Shown piece after piece: positions 1 through 9,830 of a DNA stretch of 64,000 bases. Both the position numbers and the translations under genes were made by a program. The stretch spans positions 169,001 to 233,000 of the forward strand of contig NZ_CP162131.1 of NCBI RefSeq assembly GCF_040833975.1. Direction: 5' to 3'. A model generated the notes under the pieces. It did no database searches. It worked only from the letters and a program-made list of their open reading frames with translations, and was not told the origin of the DNA. Each line of letters begins with the position of its first letter. Position 1 is the first letter of the stretch. The stretch comes from Leptospira sp. WS92.C1. GTDB lineage: Bacteria > Spirochaetota > Leptospiria > Leptospirales > Leptospiraceae.

Positions 1-1
1 A

Positions 2-337
2 AGATTTTCGAACCCTGCAAACGGTCAGGTAATTTGGATTCCTCAATCCGCGAACAATCCATATACCGCTGACTATACAAATACAAAACGTCTTGCGGAT
101 TACCATAGATTGGATATCCGTATTGATAAATTTTTAAACTATGAATGGGGTTATGTGAACACCTTTCTTGAGATAGTCAACGTCTACATGAGACAAAACG
201 TTTCCGGTGAAGGTTTTGACGTTACGCGTCCTTATTCTGCTACGAATCCAAAACCGAACCAAACTTTTGGAACCCTGACATTGCCAGGTGGAACCGTAAT
301 TCCATTTTTCAATATAGGGATCGAGGTGAAGTTCTGA
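2..337 (+). CDS. TonB-dependent outer-membrane receptor, C-terminal end (partial)
   Basis: The frame is open from the left edge of the window, so only the last 111 residues are present. The sequence reads like the last beta-strands of a TonB-dependent receptor barrel: a stretch RLADYHRLDIRIDKF, then WGYVNTFLEIVNVYMRQNV, and a final strand ending in an aromatic residue (GIEVKF), as is usual for barrels handled by the Bam machinery. It would import an iron complex, cobalamin or another ligand across the outer membrane. Its stop overlaps the start of the next gene (TGATG), and exbB-exbD-tonB follow about 600 bp later, which fits the call. The substrate cannot be judged without the N-terminus. 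Confidence 0.8.
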   Translation, partial: RFSNPANGQVIWIPQSANNPYTADYTNTKRLADYHRLDIRIDKFLNYEWGYVNTFLEIVNVYMRQNVSGEGFDVTRPYSATNPKPNQTFGTLTLPGGTVIPFFNIGIEVKF

Positions 338-855
338 TGAAAAACAATTCGTATTTAAGAAAAGCGTTGATTGTCTTTAAAAGTCAGATCGGCTTTTCTG
401 TTATCCTCTATCTGATTTGGAACTGTAACAATATTCCGAACAACGACGACAGCTTTAACCGTGAAAACGAACAAAGGGTGATTTTGCAGTATTTGCTTTT
501 GCCGCCGACTGATTCGATTCAGTCCTGCGTCGCTTCCTTGCAAGCGGCAAAGATTTGTCTGGATCAAGCTCCGGATTTACCCACCCCTCTTTCTGAAACT
601 GCGATCGTCACTTTATTTAGCGGTAATGCCGGTTTAGGAACATATCAGAACTACTGTACTAGTTTAGTTACCTCACAGACATTCGTTAAGTTTACGGATC
701 GCGCGAAGGCTTGTTTGATGGATTGCAACAAAAGTTATTGGGAAAACATGAATTCTTCGGGAACCTGTGTGGAAAGCGGACTTTCTCAAATAACGGGATT
801 GTCCAATGGGACGTTTGCATGTACAAAAACTTGCGTTAGTATTTCCGGAGATTAA
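337..855 (+). CDS. Cys-rich putative lipoprotein in the TonB cluster
   Basis: I do not recognise the family. The protein has 172 residues. A basic N-terminus (about 1-16) is followed by a hydrophobic segment and LIWNC at about residues 26-30, which could serve as a relaxed spirochaetal lipobox with Asn at -1. The mature part has about eight more cysteines, several in close pairs (ACLMDC, CTKTC), suggesting disulfide bonds outside the cytoplasm. Its ATG overlaps the stop of the TonB-dependent receptor, so the two are probably translated together. A surface partner of the receptor, such as a substrate-binding lipoprotein, is a reasonable inference but is not shown by any motif. Confidence 0.6.
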   Translation: MKNNSYLRKALIVFKSQIGFSVILYLIWNCNNIPNNDDSFNRENEQRVILQYLLLPPTDSIQSCVASLQAAKICLDQAPDLPTPLSETAIVTLFSGNAGLGTYQNYCTSLVTSQTFVKFTDRAKACLMDCNKSYWENMNSSGTCVESGLSQITGLSNGTFACTKTCVSISGD

Positions 856-932
856 GGGAATCATTGAACGAATGAAAACTGAGTGACTTCGAGACCGGTT
901 TTTAAAAAAACAGATATTAGAGGACCTATACT

Positions 933-1547
933 ATGACCATGTATTTAGTTGAATACGGCGAGACTTTCATTTTTATTATTATGCTTATTGCAAGTATTGT
1001 TGCGCTCGCAGTAGGAGCCGAAAGAATTTTAATTTTTCGTAAAAGTCTCAAAAACACAGAGGCGATCCTTCCGACCTTAACCGCCGAAATCAGAAATGGA
1101 AATTTAAATTCGATAACGTCATTGGCCTCTGAAAATCCCGGTAACATCTATGCAAAGTTTTCCCAGTTCTCTGTTGAAAATTACGGGGCGGGGCACGACG
1201 GTCTTTCCGAACTCCAAGAAGGAAGAATTATCGGAGAGCGAATCGATCTTGAAAATCATCTATCGATTTTAAACACGTTAGGCAACAACGCCCCTTTTAT
1301 CGGGCTTCTTGGAACCGTACTGGGCGTGATCAAGGCGTTCTATGGTCTTGGAACCTTGGGAAGTACAGGAGCCGAATTTGTTATGCGAAGCATTTCCACC
1401 GCACTTCTTGCAACGGCAGCCGGACTGGGTGTTGCGATTCCTGTGGTAATGGCAAACAATTACTTTTCGCGTAAATTGAAAATCATTCAGGCAAATTTGG
1501 AAATTCTATCTAGAGAGTTTCTTGCAAGTTTGTCCCGCAAGAAGTAA
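933..1547 (+). CDS. exbB: ExbB-like MotA/TolQ/ExbB proton channel subunit
   Basis: This 204-residue inner-membrane protein has a membrane segment at about 12-32 and two more in the C-terminal half. The characteristic MotA/TolQ/ExbB region includes LNTLGNNAPFIGLLGTVLGV and later ISTALLATAAGLGVAIPV. With ExbD it forms the proton-driven motor that energises TonB. AGAGGA lies eight bases before the ATG. exbD follows 20 bp downstream and tonB after that, so the three form an operon. The TonB gene and the upstream receptor favour ExbB over TolQ. Confidence 0.88.
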   Translation: MTMYLVEYGETFIFIIMLIASIVALAVGAERILIFRKSLKNTEAILPTLTAEIRNGNLNSITSLASENPGNIYAKFSQFSVENYGAGHDGLSELQEGRIIGERIDLENHLSILNTLGNNAPFIGLLGTVLGVIKAFYGLGTLGSTGAEFVMRSISTALLATAAGLGVAIPVVMANNYFSRKLKIIQANLEILSREFLASLSRKK

Positions 1548-1567
1548 TCTAAAAAGGAGATTCGAAT

Positions 1568-1972
<405 letters not shown>

Positions 1973-1989
1973 GCAAAATAGGTCAAAAC

Positions 1990-2628
1990 ATGCTTACCAC
2001 TTCGGAAATCAAACAGAGGATCGTCCGGTTCGGACTTTTTCGATTTTGTCTGATTGCGTCCTTTGTACTACATACTTTTACGATCGGCATTTATTTCATT
2101 GCTACGTATATCCCCGATTCTGAAATTTCCTCCGATGATTTGGAAGCACAGGATGTGGAAGTGGATCTGGAAGAAATTCCTCCCGAACTCATCGGAGGCA
2201 CTTCTTCTCCTGCGCCAGTTGAAAAACAAGATTGGGTTGAAGGTTCCAATCAAAATGCGGATGATCCGATCGACGAAGATCTCAATCCGAACGCTCTTTC
2301 GGGAAATGGAACGGATAAAGACGGATTTTTATTTTCATACAACGGTGATAAACCACCCACTCCGATCATTGATTTTGATCTTCGAGATTTTTTTCCCGCT
2401 CAGGCGAAATCTGCCGGAATCGTATCCAAACAAGTCGTTGTCATCGTTCAGGTTGACGAGCAGGGAAATTTACAAGGTTCCAAAGTTGCATCGGGCAAAG
2501 CGGGATTTGGCTTTGACGAAGCTGCAATTAGAATCGTAAAGATGGCGCGTTGGAGTCCGGGGTATGTTCAAGGCCGTCCGACAAAGATGTCTCATCGAGT
2601 TCCCATCTTTTTTAACTTGGAAGACTAA
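1990..2628 (+). CDS. tonB: TonB energy-transducing protein
   Basis: This 212-residue protein has the TonB plan: a short cytoplasmic tail, one membrane anchor at about residues 18-38, an acidic and Pro-containing periplasmic linker (about 45-115), and a C-terminal TonB fold (about 125-212). The C-terminal domain contains VVVIVQVDEQGNLQGSKV, then FDEAAIRIVKMARWSPG and VPIFFNLED. It carries energy from ExbBD to outer-membrane receptors. It is the last gene of the exbB-exbD-tonB operon and is followed at once by a hairpin and T-run. Confidence 0.85.
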   Translation: MLTTSEIKQRIVRFGLFRFCLIASFVLHTFTIGIYFIATYIPDSEISSDDLEAQDVEVDLEEIPPELIGGTSSPAPVEKQDWVEGSNQNADDPIDEDLNPNALSGNGTDKDGFLFSYNGDKPPTPIIDFDLRDFFPAQAKSAGIVSKQVVVIVQVDEQGNLQGSKVASGKAGFGFDEAAIRIVKMARWSPGYVQGRPTKMSHRVPIFFNLED

Positions 2629-2631
2629 AAT

Positions 2632-2660
2632 TCGGATACGGTCATCCGAGTTTTGTTTTT
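2632..2660 (+). terminator. Rho-independent terminator after tonB
   Basis: TCGGAT (2632-2637) pairs with ATCCGA (2644-2649) across a six-base loop and is followed by TTTTGTTTTT. It begins four bases after the tonB stop codon. Confidence 0.65.
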
Positions 2661-3098
2661 GATACCAGGTTGAGTTTGCATTCTTTTATTTTTTTCCCAT
2701 TTTAAAATTTGTTTTCATTCCAATTTTCTCGCTGATATTCTTTTGATTTCACATTTGATCTCTTTCATGGTTCTTTTTGTTTTGAGATGCAAACATTTCC
2801 TTCCCGAAATCGATTTCATTCTTTGCGGGATCTGTAAATTTGGGGGATGTAACTTCATTGTGAGAAAAACGTATTTTTTTCAGTTGAGAAATTTTACATT
2901 CACAAGCACCTCTTTCGATTTGTTTGAATTTGGTCGAAAAAGTTCCCAAATCTGGAAATTTCTTTCCATTCAAAAGAAATTGAGGAAGATTTTTAACTCG
3001 CAAGACCGGTTCTATAAAACTAAAAAATTTCTTGCGGTGCCGATTCTAACGTTCATACTGCAATATTGACTGTAATTTGATACAGCTTGGAGACAAAG
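2661..3098. other. Intergenic, AT-rich, no supported gene
   Basis: The stretch is T-rich on the plus strand and holds an open frame of 108 codons (2743-3069) without a ribosome binding site and with a low-complexity Phe/Ile/Leu composition. I see no RNA gene. The promoter for the following secreted protein presumably lies near the right end. Confidence 0.4.
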
Positions 3099-3557
3099 AT
3101 GAATGTTAGAAAACTTACTTTGATCGGTTTTCTTTTGATTACCATACCGCTTTTACCCCTTTCCACTCCTCCTACTCTTGAAAATCAGGTAAAAAGTTCG
3201 GATTATATCGCCCTGACTCGGATTACAAACGTTCATGAGAAAAAGATCTCAGCGACTTCGATTTCGGTTACTGCAACCGTTGAGATTCTAAAACCTTGGA
3301 AGGGTGGGGAAAAGCTGCTTCCTAAATTCGAAATCGGGTTTATGATATTTCCGGATCTACTAGGCAAATGGCTGAGGGCATCACCACCGGAAGGAGATTA
3401 CATTCTATTCTTAATTCAAAAAACGGTCAAAGACAGCAAAGGAAACGAATCACAAACGATCGCTCTTTACGAGCCTCATCCTTTTGCGTTTAAGGAATAT
3501 TCCAGAGAGACGGAAGATAAAATCAAAGAAGTAATCCAAGCTCAAAAAGGAAACTAG
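3099..3557 (+). CDS. Secreted protein of unknown function
   Basis: I do not recognise the family. The start is the ATG at 3099, because GGAG at 3089-3092 is correctly placed for it; an in-frame TTG at 3087 overlaps that RBS and is unlikely. The 152-residue product has a signal peptide (about 1-22, a long hydrophobic run ending near LSTPPT) and a mature part with alternating strands (ISVTATVEILKPWKGG, GDYILFLIQKT). The hydrophobic stretch has no Cys, so it is probably not a lipoprotein. The protease gene follows only 9 bp later, so they are probably cotranscribed. Confidence 0.6.
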   Translation: MNVRKLTLIGFLLITIPLLPLSTPPTLENQVKSSDYIALTRITNVHEKKISATSISVTATVEILKPWKGGEKLLPKFEIGFMIFPDLLGKWLRASPPEGDYILFLIQKTVKDSKGNESQTIALYEPHPFAFKEYSRETEDKIKEVIQAQKGN

Positions 3558-3566
3558 GAAAATTAT

Positions 3567-5969
3567 ATGAGAACTTTAAAATATTCTATCATATCGTGGA
3601 TTTTATTTTTTTGTATATCGGTTTCCATTTTCCCCCAACCTTCCACGAGATCTTTGGGAATGAAACAGGAGTCTCCTGAGTTTCTCTCCTCTTTAAAGGA
3701 AACAAATCCGTATGGAATTTCGCATCGAGGTCTTGCTTCGAGTTTGGATCTTTCTTCTTCCATGCCTCCCGTGGGAAATCAGGGGGAACAAGGTAGTTGT
3801 GTGGCTTGGTCCACTGCCTATGCTACTAAAAGTTTTCAGGAATACATGGAAAGAAAGAATTCCAAAAACTGGTCTTTGCAAACTAGGGATGGAGATCCGG
3901 ATTACAGTAAAGTTTTTTCTCCTGCATTTATTTACAATCAAATCAACGGTGGACGAGACAACGGTTCTTTGATTTCGGACGCGATGCGAGTCATTGTCGA
4001 ACAAGGAGCCGCTCCTTGGGATAAGATGCCCTACGATCCGGGAGATTACAGAAAACGTCCTTCTCAGGAAGCGATTGCCATCGCTGGAAAATTCAAGGCG
4101 AAAGAATTTTTAAGAGTCAAAACAACGGATTTGAGCGAAGTCAAAGCTCAACTCTCCGAAGGAAAACCTGTCGTAGCCGGTGTGCTCGTCTATGAAAATC
4201 TTTTTAATCTCAAGGGAAATCAGATCTATAAGGACGGAGTAGGAAAAACATACGGAGGACATGCCATAGCGATTGTGGGATATGACGATTCTAAGAATGC
4301 AGTCAAATTTATCAATTCCTGGGGTAAAGACTGGGGAGATAACGGATACGGTTATATAGACTATCGTTGGTTTACAAAGATCTGTCAGGGTGCCTATGTT
4401 ATGGTGGATCAGGTGGAAGCAGTGAGCGATCAAGGCAAACCGGATTCTCAAACGGAGGAACCGAACGTTACAATCACCGATTCCAACCCGCTTCCTCCCG
4501 CTTCTGTCACCGCTTCCCAAGGAAGTTTTTCAGATCGTGTTGTCGTCAATTGGTCTGTCGTTTCCGGTGCGGTCGGCTATGAAGTTCATAGAAAAAGTCC
4601 CGGAGATTCCGGTTTTTCTAAGATCGGTTTGTCTGCGACAAACGGTTTTAACGATGACGGTATTCAGCCGAATCTTGCATACAAATATAAGATTCTTACG
4701 TTAACCGACACGTCCTCTTCCGAACTTTATCCGGGAGAAGCGATCGGATTTGCAAAGACGGAAGAATTAAAACCTCCTCCGAAAATTTTAGGACTCAAAG
4801 CCACACAAGGACAGTATGATAACAAAGTGGAGTTGAGTTGGGAGCCCGCCGAGGCGTTTACCGAATATCAGATTTACAAATGGAATCAGACTCAAAAAAG
4901 ATACAATCCGATCGGCAAATCGAAAACCAACAGTTATACGGATCTGTCTGCTGCCAAAAAAGGGATTACCGAATATTATGTGGTTTTAGCTCAGCTAAAC
5001 GGAAAATACGGAGAGTCTTCAGATGCGGCTAACGGTTATACCGCGCAACCTAAAATTCCGCCGGCAAAACCTTTAGGGCTTGTGGCAACGAGAGGCGCGT
5101 ATCAGAGTAAAATCGAATTACGATGGAAAAAAGTTTCCGGGGCATCCAAATATCTTGTGTTCCGATACGTTAAGTCCGGATGGATCGGCGGAGGAGCATG
5201 GGAAAAAATTTCAGAAACCGGTAAAGAAGAGTTTGTGGATGAAAATCTTCCTTCGCGTTTCGCATATTATTCGGTGACTGCGGTCAATCCGGAGGGAAAG
5301 AACGGTCCTTTTTCGAGTTATGCATACGGATATACGGATCCGAACAAACAAAGAGGAGTAAAGCTGTCTTCTCCTGAAAATCTAAAAGGCGTTTTGGACG
5401 CAAAATCGGCAAAAATTAATTTGAGCTGGGATAAGGTTTCGGAAGCATCCGAATATTATGTTTTTCGTAAGAAGCGTAAAGAATCCAAGTGGACTTTTCT
5501 CGCTTCCGCAGGGATAAAAACCTCTTTTACTGCGGATATTCCGGATAAGGAAACTATCTTTTTATATTCGGTGACTTCCAAATCGGATTTGGGTGGAGAA
5601 AGTGATTATTCCATTCCTACTTCTGCGGTATTATCGTTGGCGGTGACCGCTCCTAAAAAGAGGACGTTTGGTGGGGATTCTACGCTTGAAAAGTTTAAAG
5701 GACCGTGGACCGCGATGGCTTGGGATGGATCAACGAACGGCGTCAGTCAGGTTCTTTTAGAAATTGAAAGCCAAGATAACGTGAACTACGTGGTAAAGTT
5801 CAATAAAAAGAAAATTTTCGAAGGAAAATACGTTGAAGAATCTCCAATCATAGACAAGGACGGAAAGTTTAAGATCGAGATCGAAAAATCCGGAGATGCT
5901 TTATCGGTAACGATGAAAGACGGATCGATCGTAAGTCAAAAATCCAATCTATCCTTTTTGAAGGAATGA
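3567..5969 (+). CDS. Secreted papain-family (C1) cysteine protease with four fibronectin-III-like repeats
   Basis: This 800-residue protein has an N-terminal hydrophobic signal (about 5-22). The papain-type catalytic domain spans about 60-285. It contains the oxyanion Gln and nucleophile Cys78 in NQGEQGSCVAW, the catalytic His in GGHAIAIVGYDD (about 232), and Asn in FINSWGKDWGDNGYGY (about 250). Four related segments of about 90 residues follow (from about 305, 405, 505 and 605). Each begins like PPASVTASQG / GLKATQGQYDNKVELSW and has the W...Y spacing of FN3 domains. A different beta-rich end spans about 700-800. The catalytic residues look complete, so activity is expected, probably at the surface or outside the cell. 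Confidence 0.85.
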   Translation: MRTLKYSIISWILFFCISVSIFPQPSTRSLGMKQESPEFLSSLKETNPYGISHRGLASSLDLSSSMPPVGNQGEQGSCVAWSTAYATKSFQEYMERKNSKNWSLQTRDGDPDYSKVFSPAFIYNQINGGRDNGSLISDAMRVIVEQGAAPWDKMPYDPGDYRKRPSQEAIAIAGKFKAKEFLRVKTTDLSEVKAQLSEGKPVVAGVLVYENLFNLKGNQIYKDGVGKTYGGHAIAIVGYDDSKNAVKFINSWGKDWGDNGYGYIDYRWFTKICQGAYVMVDQVEAVSDQGKPDSQTEEPNVTITDSNPLPPASVTASQGSFSDRVVVNWSVVSGAVGYEVHRKSPGDSGFSKIGLSATNGFNDDGIQPNLAYKYKILTLTDTSSSELYPGEAIGFAKTEELKPPPKILGLKATQGQYDNKVELSWEPAEAFTEYQIYKWNQTQKRYNPIGKSKTNSYTDLSAAKKGITEYYVVLAQLNGKYGESSDAANGYTAQPKIPPAKPLGLVATRGAYQSKIELRWKKVSGASKYLVFRYVKSGWIGGGAWEKISETGKEEFVDENLPSRFAYYSVTAVNPEGKNGPFSSYAYGYTDPNKQRGVKLSSPENLKGVLDAKSAKINLSWDKVSEASEYYVFRKKRKESKWTFLASAGIKTSFTADIPDKETIFLYSVTSKSDLGGESDYSIPTSAVLSLAVTAPKKRTFGGDSTLEKFKGPWTAMAWDGSTNGVSQVLLEIESQDNVNYVVKFNKKKIFEGKYVEESPIIDKDGKFKIEIEKSGDALSVTMKDGSIVSQKSNLSFLKE

Positions 5970-5977
5970 TTTAAAAT

Positions 5978-6018
5978 CGCGCGAGAACTTTCGGAAAATT
6001 CCTCGCGCGGCTTTTTCT
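5978..6018 (+). terminator. Rho-independent terminator after the C1 protease
   Basis: CGCGCGAG (5978-5985) pairs perfectly with CTCGCGCG (6002-6009), and GCTTTTT follows. The strong GC stem and its position eight bases after the stop make this convincing. Confidence 0.75.
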
Positions 6019-6044
6019 CTACGTTTTCGGAATACGAGGGTAGC

Positions 6045-6497
6045 ATGGGAAAGAACATACAAAAAACGATCTATAGCGTCGCGACTCCTGTTTTGGCTTT
6101 GATCCTGATTGAAGCAGTCGAAGTAGTTACGTTTCAATGGTTTCCGAATTTACGATTGGGTGGTTTTACACATCGAACGTTTCCATTTGGATACGAAATT
6201 ATCCTCGGTGTTGATTTTCAATTTCCATTTGCGAATGTATTTTTCACCGCTGTCTTGTGGGGGGTGGCGGCATTTTTAACTTTTTTTTTGACGGCTTACT
6301 TTTCGGATTGGGTTTATAAATCCTCGATTCTTTTCGCAATATCGCTGTTAGTGGCTCTGCTTTATTTCTTGTATTGTATAGAAATGGGTATTCCGATCTC
6401 ATTTAGAATTTTATGTTTTTTTGCAGTGATTGTTTTAGCGTTTCCGGGAGTATTTTTCGGCCGGTTTTTGCGAAATAGAATGAAACCGAATCTTTGA
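6045..6497 (+). CDS. Small integral membrane protein of unknown function
   Basis: The 150-residue product has four likely membrane helices (about 12-30, 60-80, 92-112 and 118-140) with short charged loops and a basic C-terminus (RFLRNRMKPN). GAGGG precedes the ATG at a normal distance. No motif points to a function. It lies between a terminator and the convergent EAL-like gene, so it is probably a single transcription unit. Confidence 0.6.
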   Translation: MGKNIQKTIYSVATPVLALILIEAVEVVTFQWFPNLRLGGFTHRTFPFGYEIILGVDFQFPFANVFFTAVLWGVAAFLTFFLTAYFSDWVYKSSILFAISLLVALLYFLYCIEMGIPISFRILCFFAVIVLAFPGVFFGRFLRNRMKPNL

Positions 6498-6509
6498 TCG
6501 GATTTTCTT

Positions 6510-7865
6510 TTAAGAAATTAGTCCTAATTCTCTGGAAAGTTTGAAAATATTTCCATTCTCTTTTAACTTTAGAAACAATTCTTCAGAGTTTAAAATTTTA
6601 TTTACCACCGATTCGGGCAAATCCTGCATTTCATGAAAGATCTCTTTATATTCTTCGATTGAAATTTTTGTGCAAAATAGATTCGCCTGAAAGTAGTAAA
6701 CTTGGTGGGCGATTAAAAAGTTAAGAGAATCGATGTCCTCAAGGGCTTCCGCAGTGATGATCGCTTCCCGATTATCGGATAATCTTCTACAATAATCGAT
6801 AAACGCGAGGTTGTCTAAAAATTTTGTCAGATCCTGATCTGCTTTGAATTTAAAACTGATCGGATCCAATTTGAATTCCTTGATCATTTCTCCCAAATCC
6901 AAAACGATTTGGTGGCTTTGACTTTTGACCCCGAAATCGTCTGCGGCAAAACTGATTCCGAAATTCCAAAATCGTTTACAGACGCTTTTGAGAGTGATCT
7001 CCGCTTCTTCGTATGGTTTTTCGATCAACTCCATACGAACCAAAGCAGGATTTAGGTTCTGATTGAGAAGAAGGTTGTGAAATCGGGTTACTTTTTCGTC
7101 CGTATCAAAGGTATCGATCAATGTCTGCGGAGAAATATTAAACTTTAAAAGACCGGGCGCTCCGTTACAACACATCGTCAGTTTTTCCAAAATCAAAAGT
7201 TCGATCCGATTCAGATCTTGGTCGTGGGGAATGTCCCGGATGAGATCCGCATAACCGGCATAAGCTTCTCCTCCTACGAATACTTCCCCACCCTTCATCG
7301 AATATGTATGAGCCTTATGATTGTAGTGGATGATCGGTTGTATGACCGCGTCCGCTTTTTCACCAGCGAAGTAATCGTTGACGCGATTGAGATAGGTCCA
7401 GCTCCAACGAATCAAATTGTCTTTCAGATTTTTGAGCGACGATACCTCCAATTCATGAAAGATTTCATCCACATAGGAAATATAATTGCATTGGGTTCTG
7501 GCGATTCCGAAATCGAAATTCATGGCTCCACTTTTGATGGAAACCTCTCTGAATTTTCCCAAAACGGAATCGAAGTTTAAAAATCCATTGTTGGATCCGT
7601 CGATCAAAATCGGCGCAACTCCGATGAGCAGGTTTTTTTTGTCGCCATAACAATAATAAGAATAATGATTTTCCGCGCCCGGATGTAGTTCGGAGATTTT
7701 AATCGGAACGATTTGGAGAAAATCTAAAAAAGATAGAGACTTGATATCTTGAAATCGAAGAAGGACGATCGGTTTGCCGCGATTCTCATTGATAAAGACG
7801 TTTTTAAATTGTTCAATTGCTCCTTCGTCAAAGGAGCGGATCTTCGGACTCTTGGAAGTTGTCAT
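6510..7865 (-). CDS. EAL-domain-like protein with a diverged loop 6
   Basis: The ATG at 7865 has AAAGG well placed upstream; the frame also has a TTG six codons earlier. The first about 190 residues are of unknown type. The C-terminal half follows the EAL phosphodiesterase plan for c-di-GMP: GGEAYAGYADLIRD (in place of EALLR), LKFNISPQ (metal Asn), MELIEKP (Glu), AADDFG (Asp pair), ISFKFK (Lys), TAEALED (Glu) and YYFQANLF (Gln). Most metal ligands are therefore kept. The GTGYSS loop after DDFG is replaced by GVKSQSH, and the QG motif is QA. It could be a weak phosphodiesterase or a c-di-GMP sensor. Confidence 0.65.
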   Translation of the reverse strand: MTTSKSPKIRSFDEGAIEQFKNVFINENRGKPIVLLRFQDIKSLSFLDFLQIVPIKISELHPGAENHYSYYCYGDKKNLLIGVAPILIDGSNNGFLNFDSVLGKFREVSIKSGAMNFDFGIARTQCNYISYVDEIFHELEVSSLKNLKDNLIRWSWTYLNRVNDYFAGEKADAVIQPIIHYNHKAHTYSMKGGEVFVGGEAYAGYADLIRDIPHDQDLNRIELLILEKLTMCCNGAPGLLKFNISPQTLIDTFDTDEKVTRFHNLLLNQNLNPALVRMELIEKPYEEAEITLKSVCKRFWNFGISFAADDFGVKSQSHQIVLDLGEMIKEFKLDPISFKFKADQDLTKFLDNLAFIDYCRRLSDNREAIITAEALEDIDSLNFLIAHQVYYFQANLFCTKISIEEYKEIFHEMQDLPESVVNKILNSEELFLKLKENGNIFKLSRELGLIS

Positions 7866-7965
7866 TTCAGCCTTTGTTTTCAAAAGATCCGCTTGCTATC
7901 GGACTCATGTCCGTCAACAGTGCGATCTATGAAAAAGATCCGTCGGATGATTTTCTTTGTAAAGC

Positions 7966-9371
7966 CTAAAAGGAATATTTTCCCGTTTCGAGAGTTCCTA
8001 ACTTTAAATCGGAAATCTTTTTTAATGTGGAGCTTGTATTATCGATTACAACCTCTCCGATGATGTCGATTTTCCGATCAAAGAGGACCTCTCCTTTTAC
8101 GACGAGCGAGGTGCAACGCACTAAAGAAGGAATCTCTGGAAAAAGACGATTAAAATCCTGAACTTTTTTGTAGTATTTTTCATCAAGAGAGAGTAGCACC
8201 TCTCCCAATCCCGACTTTTTTCTTTCCTCCGACATAGTAATCGAATAGTTTTCTAAAAGTTGATATGCATCGGATCTGCGCACAAGATAGTCTTCACATT
8301 TTTTTACCGGTGCAAATCGATCTCTGGGAATGATGATTCCTTTGACTCTGCTGAAATTGCGGATCGCGGAACCCATTGCGGTTTCGAGTTGTAGGATATC
8401 CTTCCCATCGATGTTTTTAGGATTTACGATCAGGGAGAGTGTAAAATTCCCTTGAAGAAGTTTTTCTCGAAGAGCTTCTAAATGGATCCAGAGATTGTTT
8501 GTGGAAAACGTTCTAAACTTTCCGAGTCCTTCGAATTCTGACATATGATTGGGAGGAACCTGGGCTGTTTCGAGCAACTGATAGTTTTCCGGTTTGCCTT
8601 GGACAATTCTTCTGTAGATGGCGCCTCCTTTTTTGTCGGCGAGTGTTTTCGGTGTCATCTCCATGCAAAATTCCAAATTCTCTTTCATCATATATTGGAG
8701 AATTCCCGGATGTACCGTGGCCCCAAGATTGTCCCCGTTGGAAACAAAAGCCACCTTGTAACCGTTCGAAATCAAATTGTCCAAAAGCCCGGTTTCCAAA
8801 AGGGAGATCCAAATGTCTCCATGACCGGGAGGACACCATTCATCATCAGGAGTCTTACATGAAATCGGTGTTAGCTGATCTTTTAAAAGTCTCGGAACTT
8901 TATGTTGTAAAAAAGACGTTTCAAATTTTTGACTGAATCCGATCCGTTTCAGCTCCGTCTGACTTTCTTTCTGAGTATTAAAACTATCCATAAGAATCAA
9001 CGGAACGGACACGTTATACTTCTTTTGAAGGATCGAGGATTGTTTCGCGAAAATTTCCAAAAAGGACATTCCGTTCTTCAATGGGATGAGGGATTTCGGA
9101 CCGGAAAGACCCATGGAAGTTCCGAGTCCCCCGTTTAGCTTGATGACTACGAGATTTTTTAGGATTTCAGGATTGGGGGAAGTTTCGCTTTCGATCTGTT
9201 CCAGAGAGATTTCGTCTTGAGAAGGATTCAGATCGCCTACTTCTTCCCAACGAACCATTCCGGTTTCTCCGTTACGGACCTGGTCCACTTTTTTAAGAAA
9301 ATCCATGATAAACGCATCGGACATTCCCTCTGAAATCATCTTCTTTCGGATTAGTTCTTCCGATTTGACTT

Positions 9372-9384
<13 letters not shown>
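7966..9384 (-). CDS. UTP-glucose-1-phosphate uridylyltransferase (UDPGP family)
   Basis: The enzyme makes UDP-glucose from UTP and glucose 1-phosphate. The 472-residue length and the nucleotide-binding motif VVIKLNGGLGTSMGLSGPKSLIPL (about 75-100) fit the eukaryote-like UDPGP family rather than the short bacterial GalU. Further family blocks are PPGHGDIWISL, KVAFVSNGDNLGATV and a C-terminal beta-helix-like part (VRCTSLVVKGEVLFD). Its start overlaps the end of the upstream minus-strand gene by 13 bp, so the two are probably cotranscribed. UDP-glucose would feed surface polysaccharide or LPS synthesis. Confidence 0.88.
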
Positions 9385-9798
<414 letters not shown>

Positions 9799-9830
9799 GT
9801 CTTTTTACCTCATAACTTCAAGCTATTCTC

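Noticed and set aside
2743..3069. 108-codon plus-strand frame between tonB and the secreted-protein gene
   Set aside because: No RBS, low-complexity Phe/Ile/Leu composition from an AT-rich stretch, and no protein-like motif.
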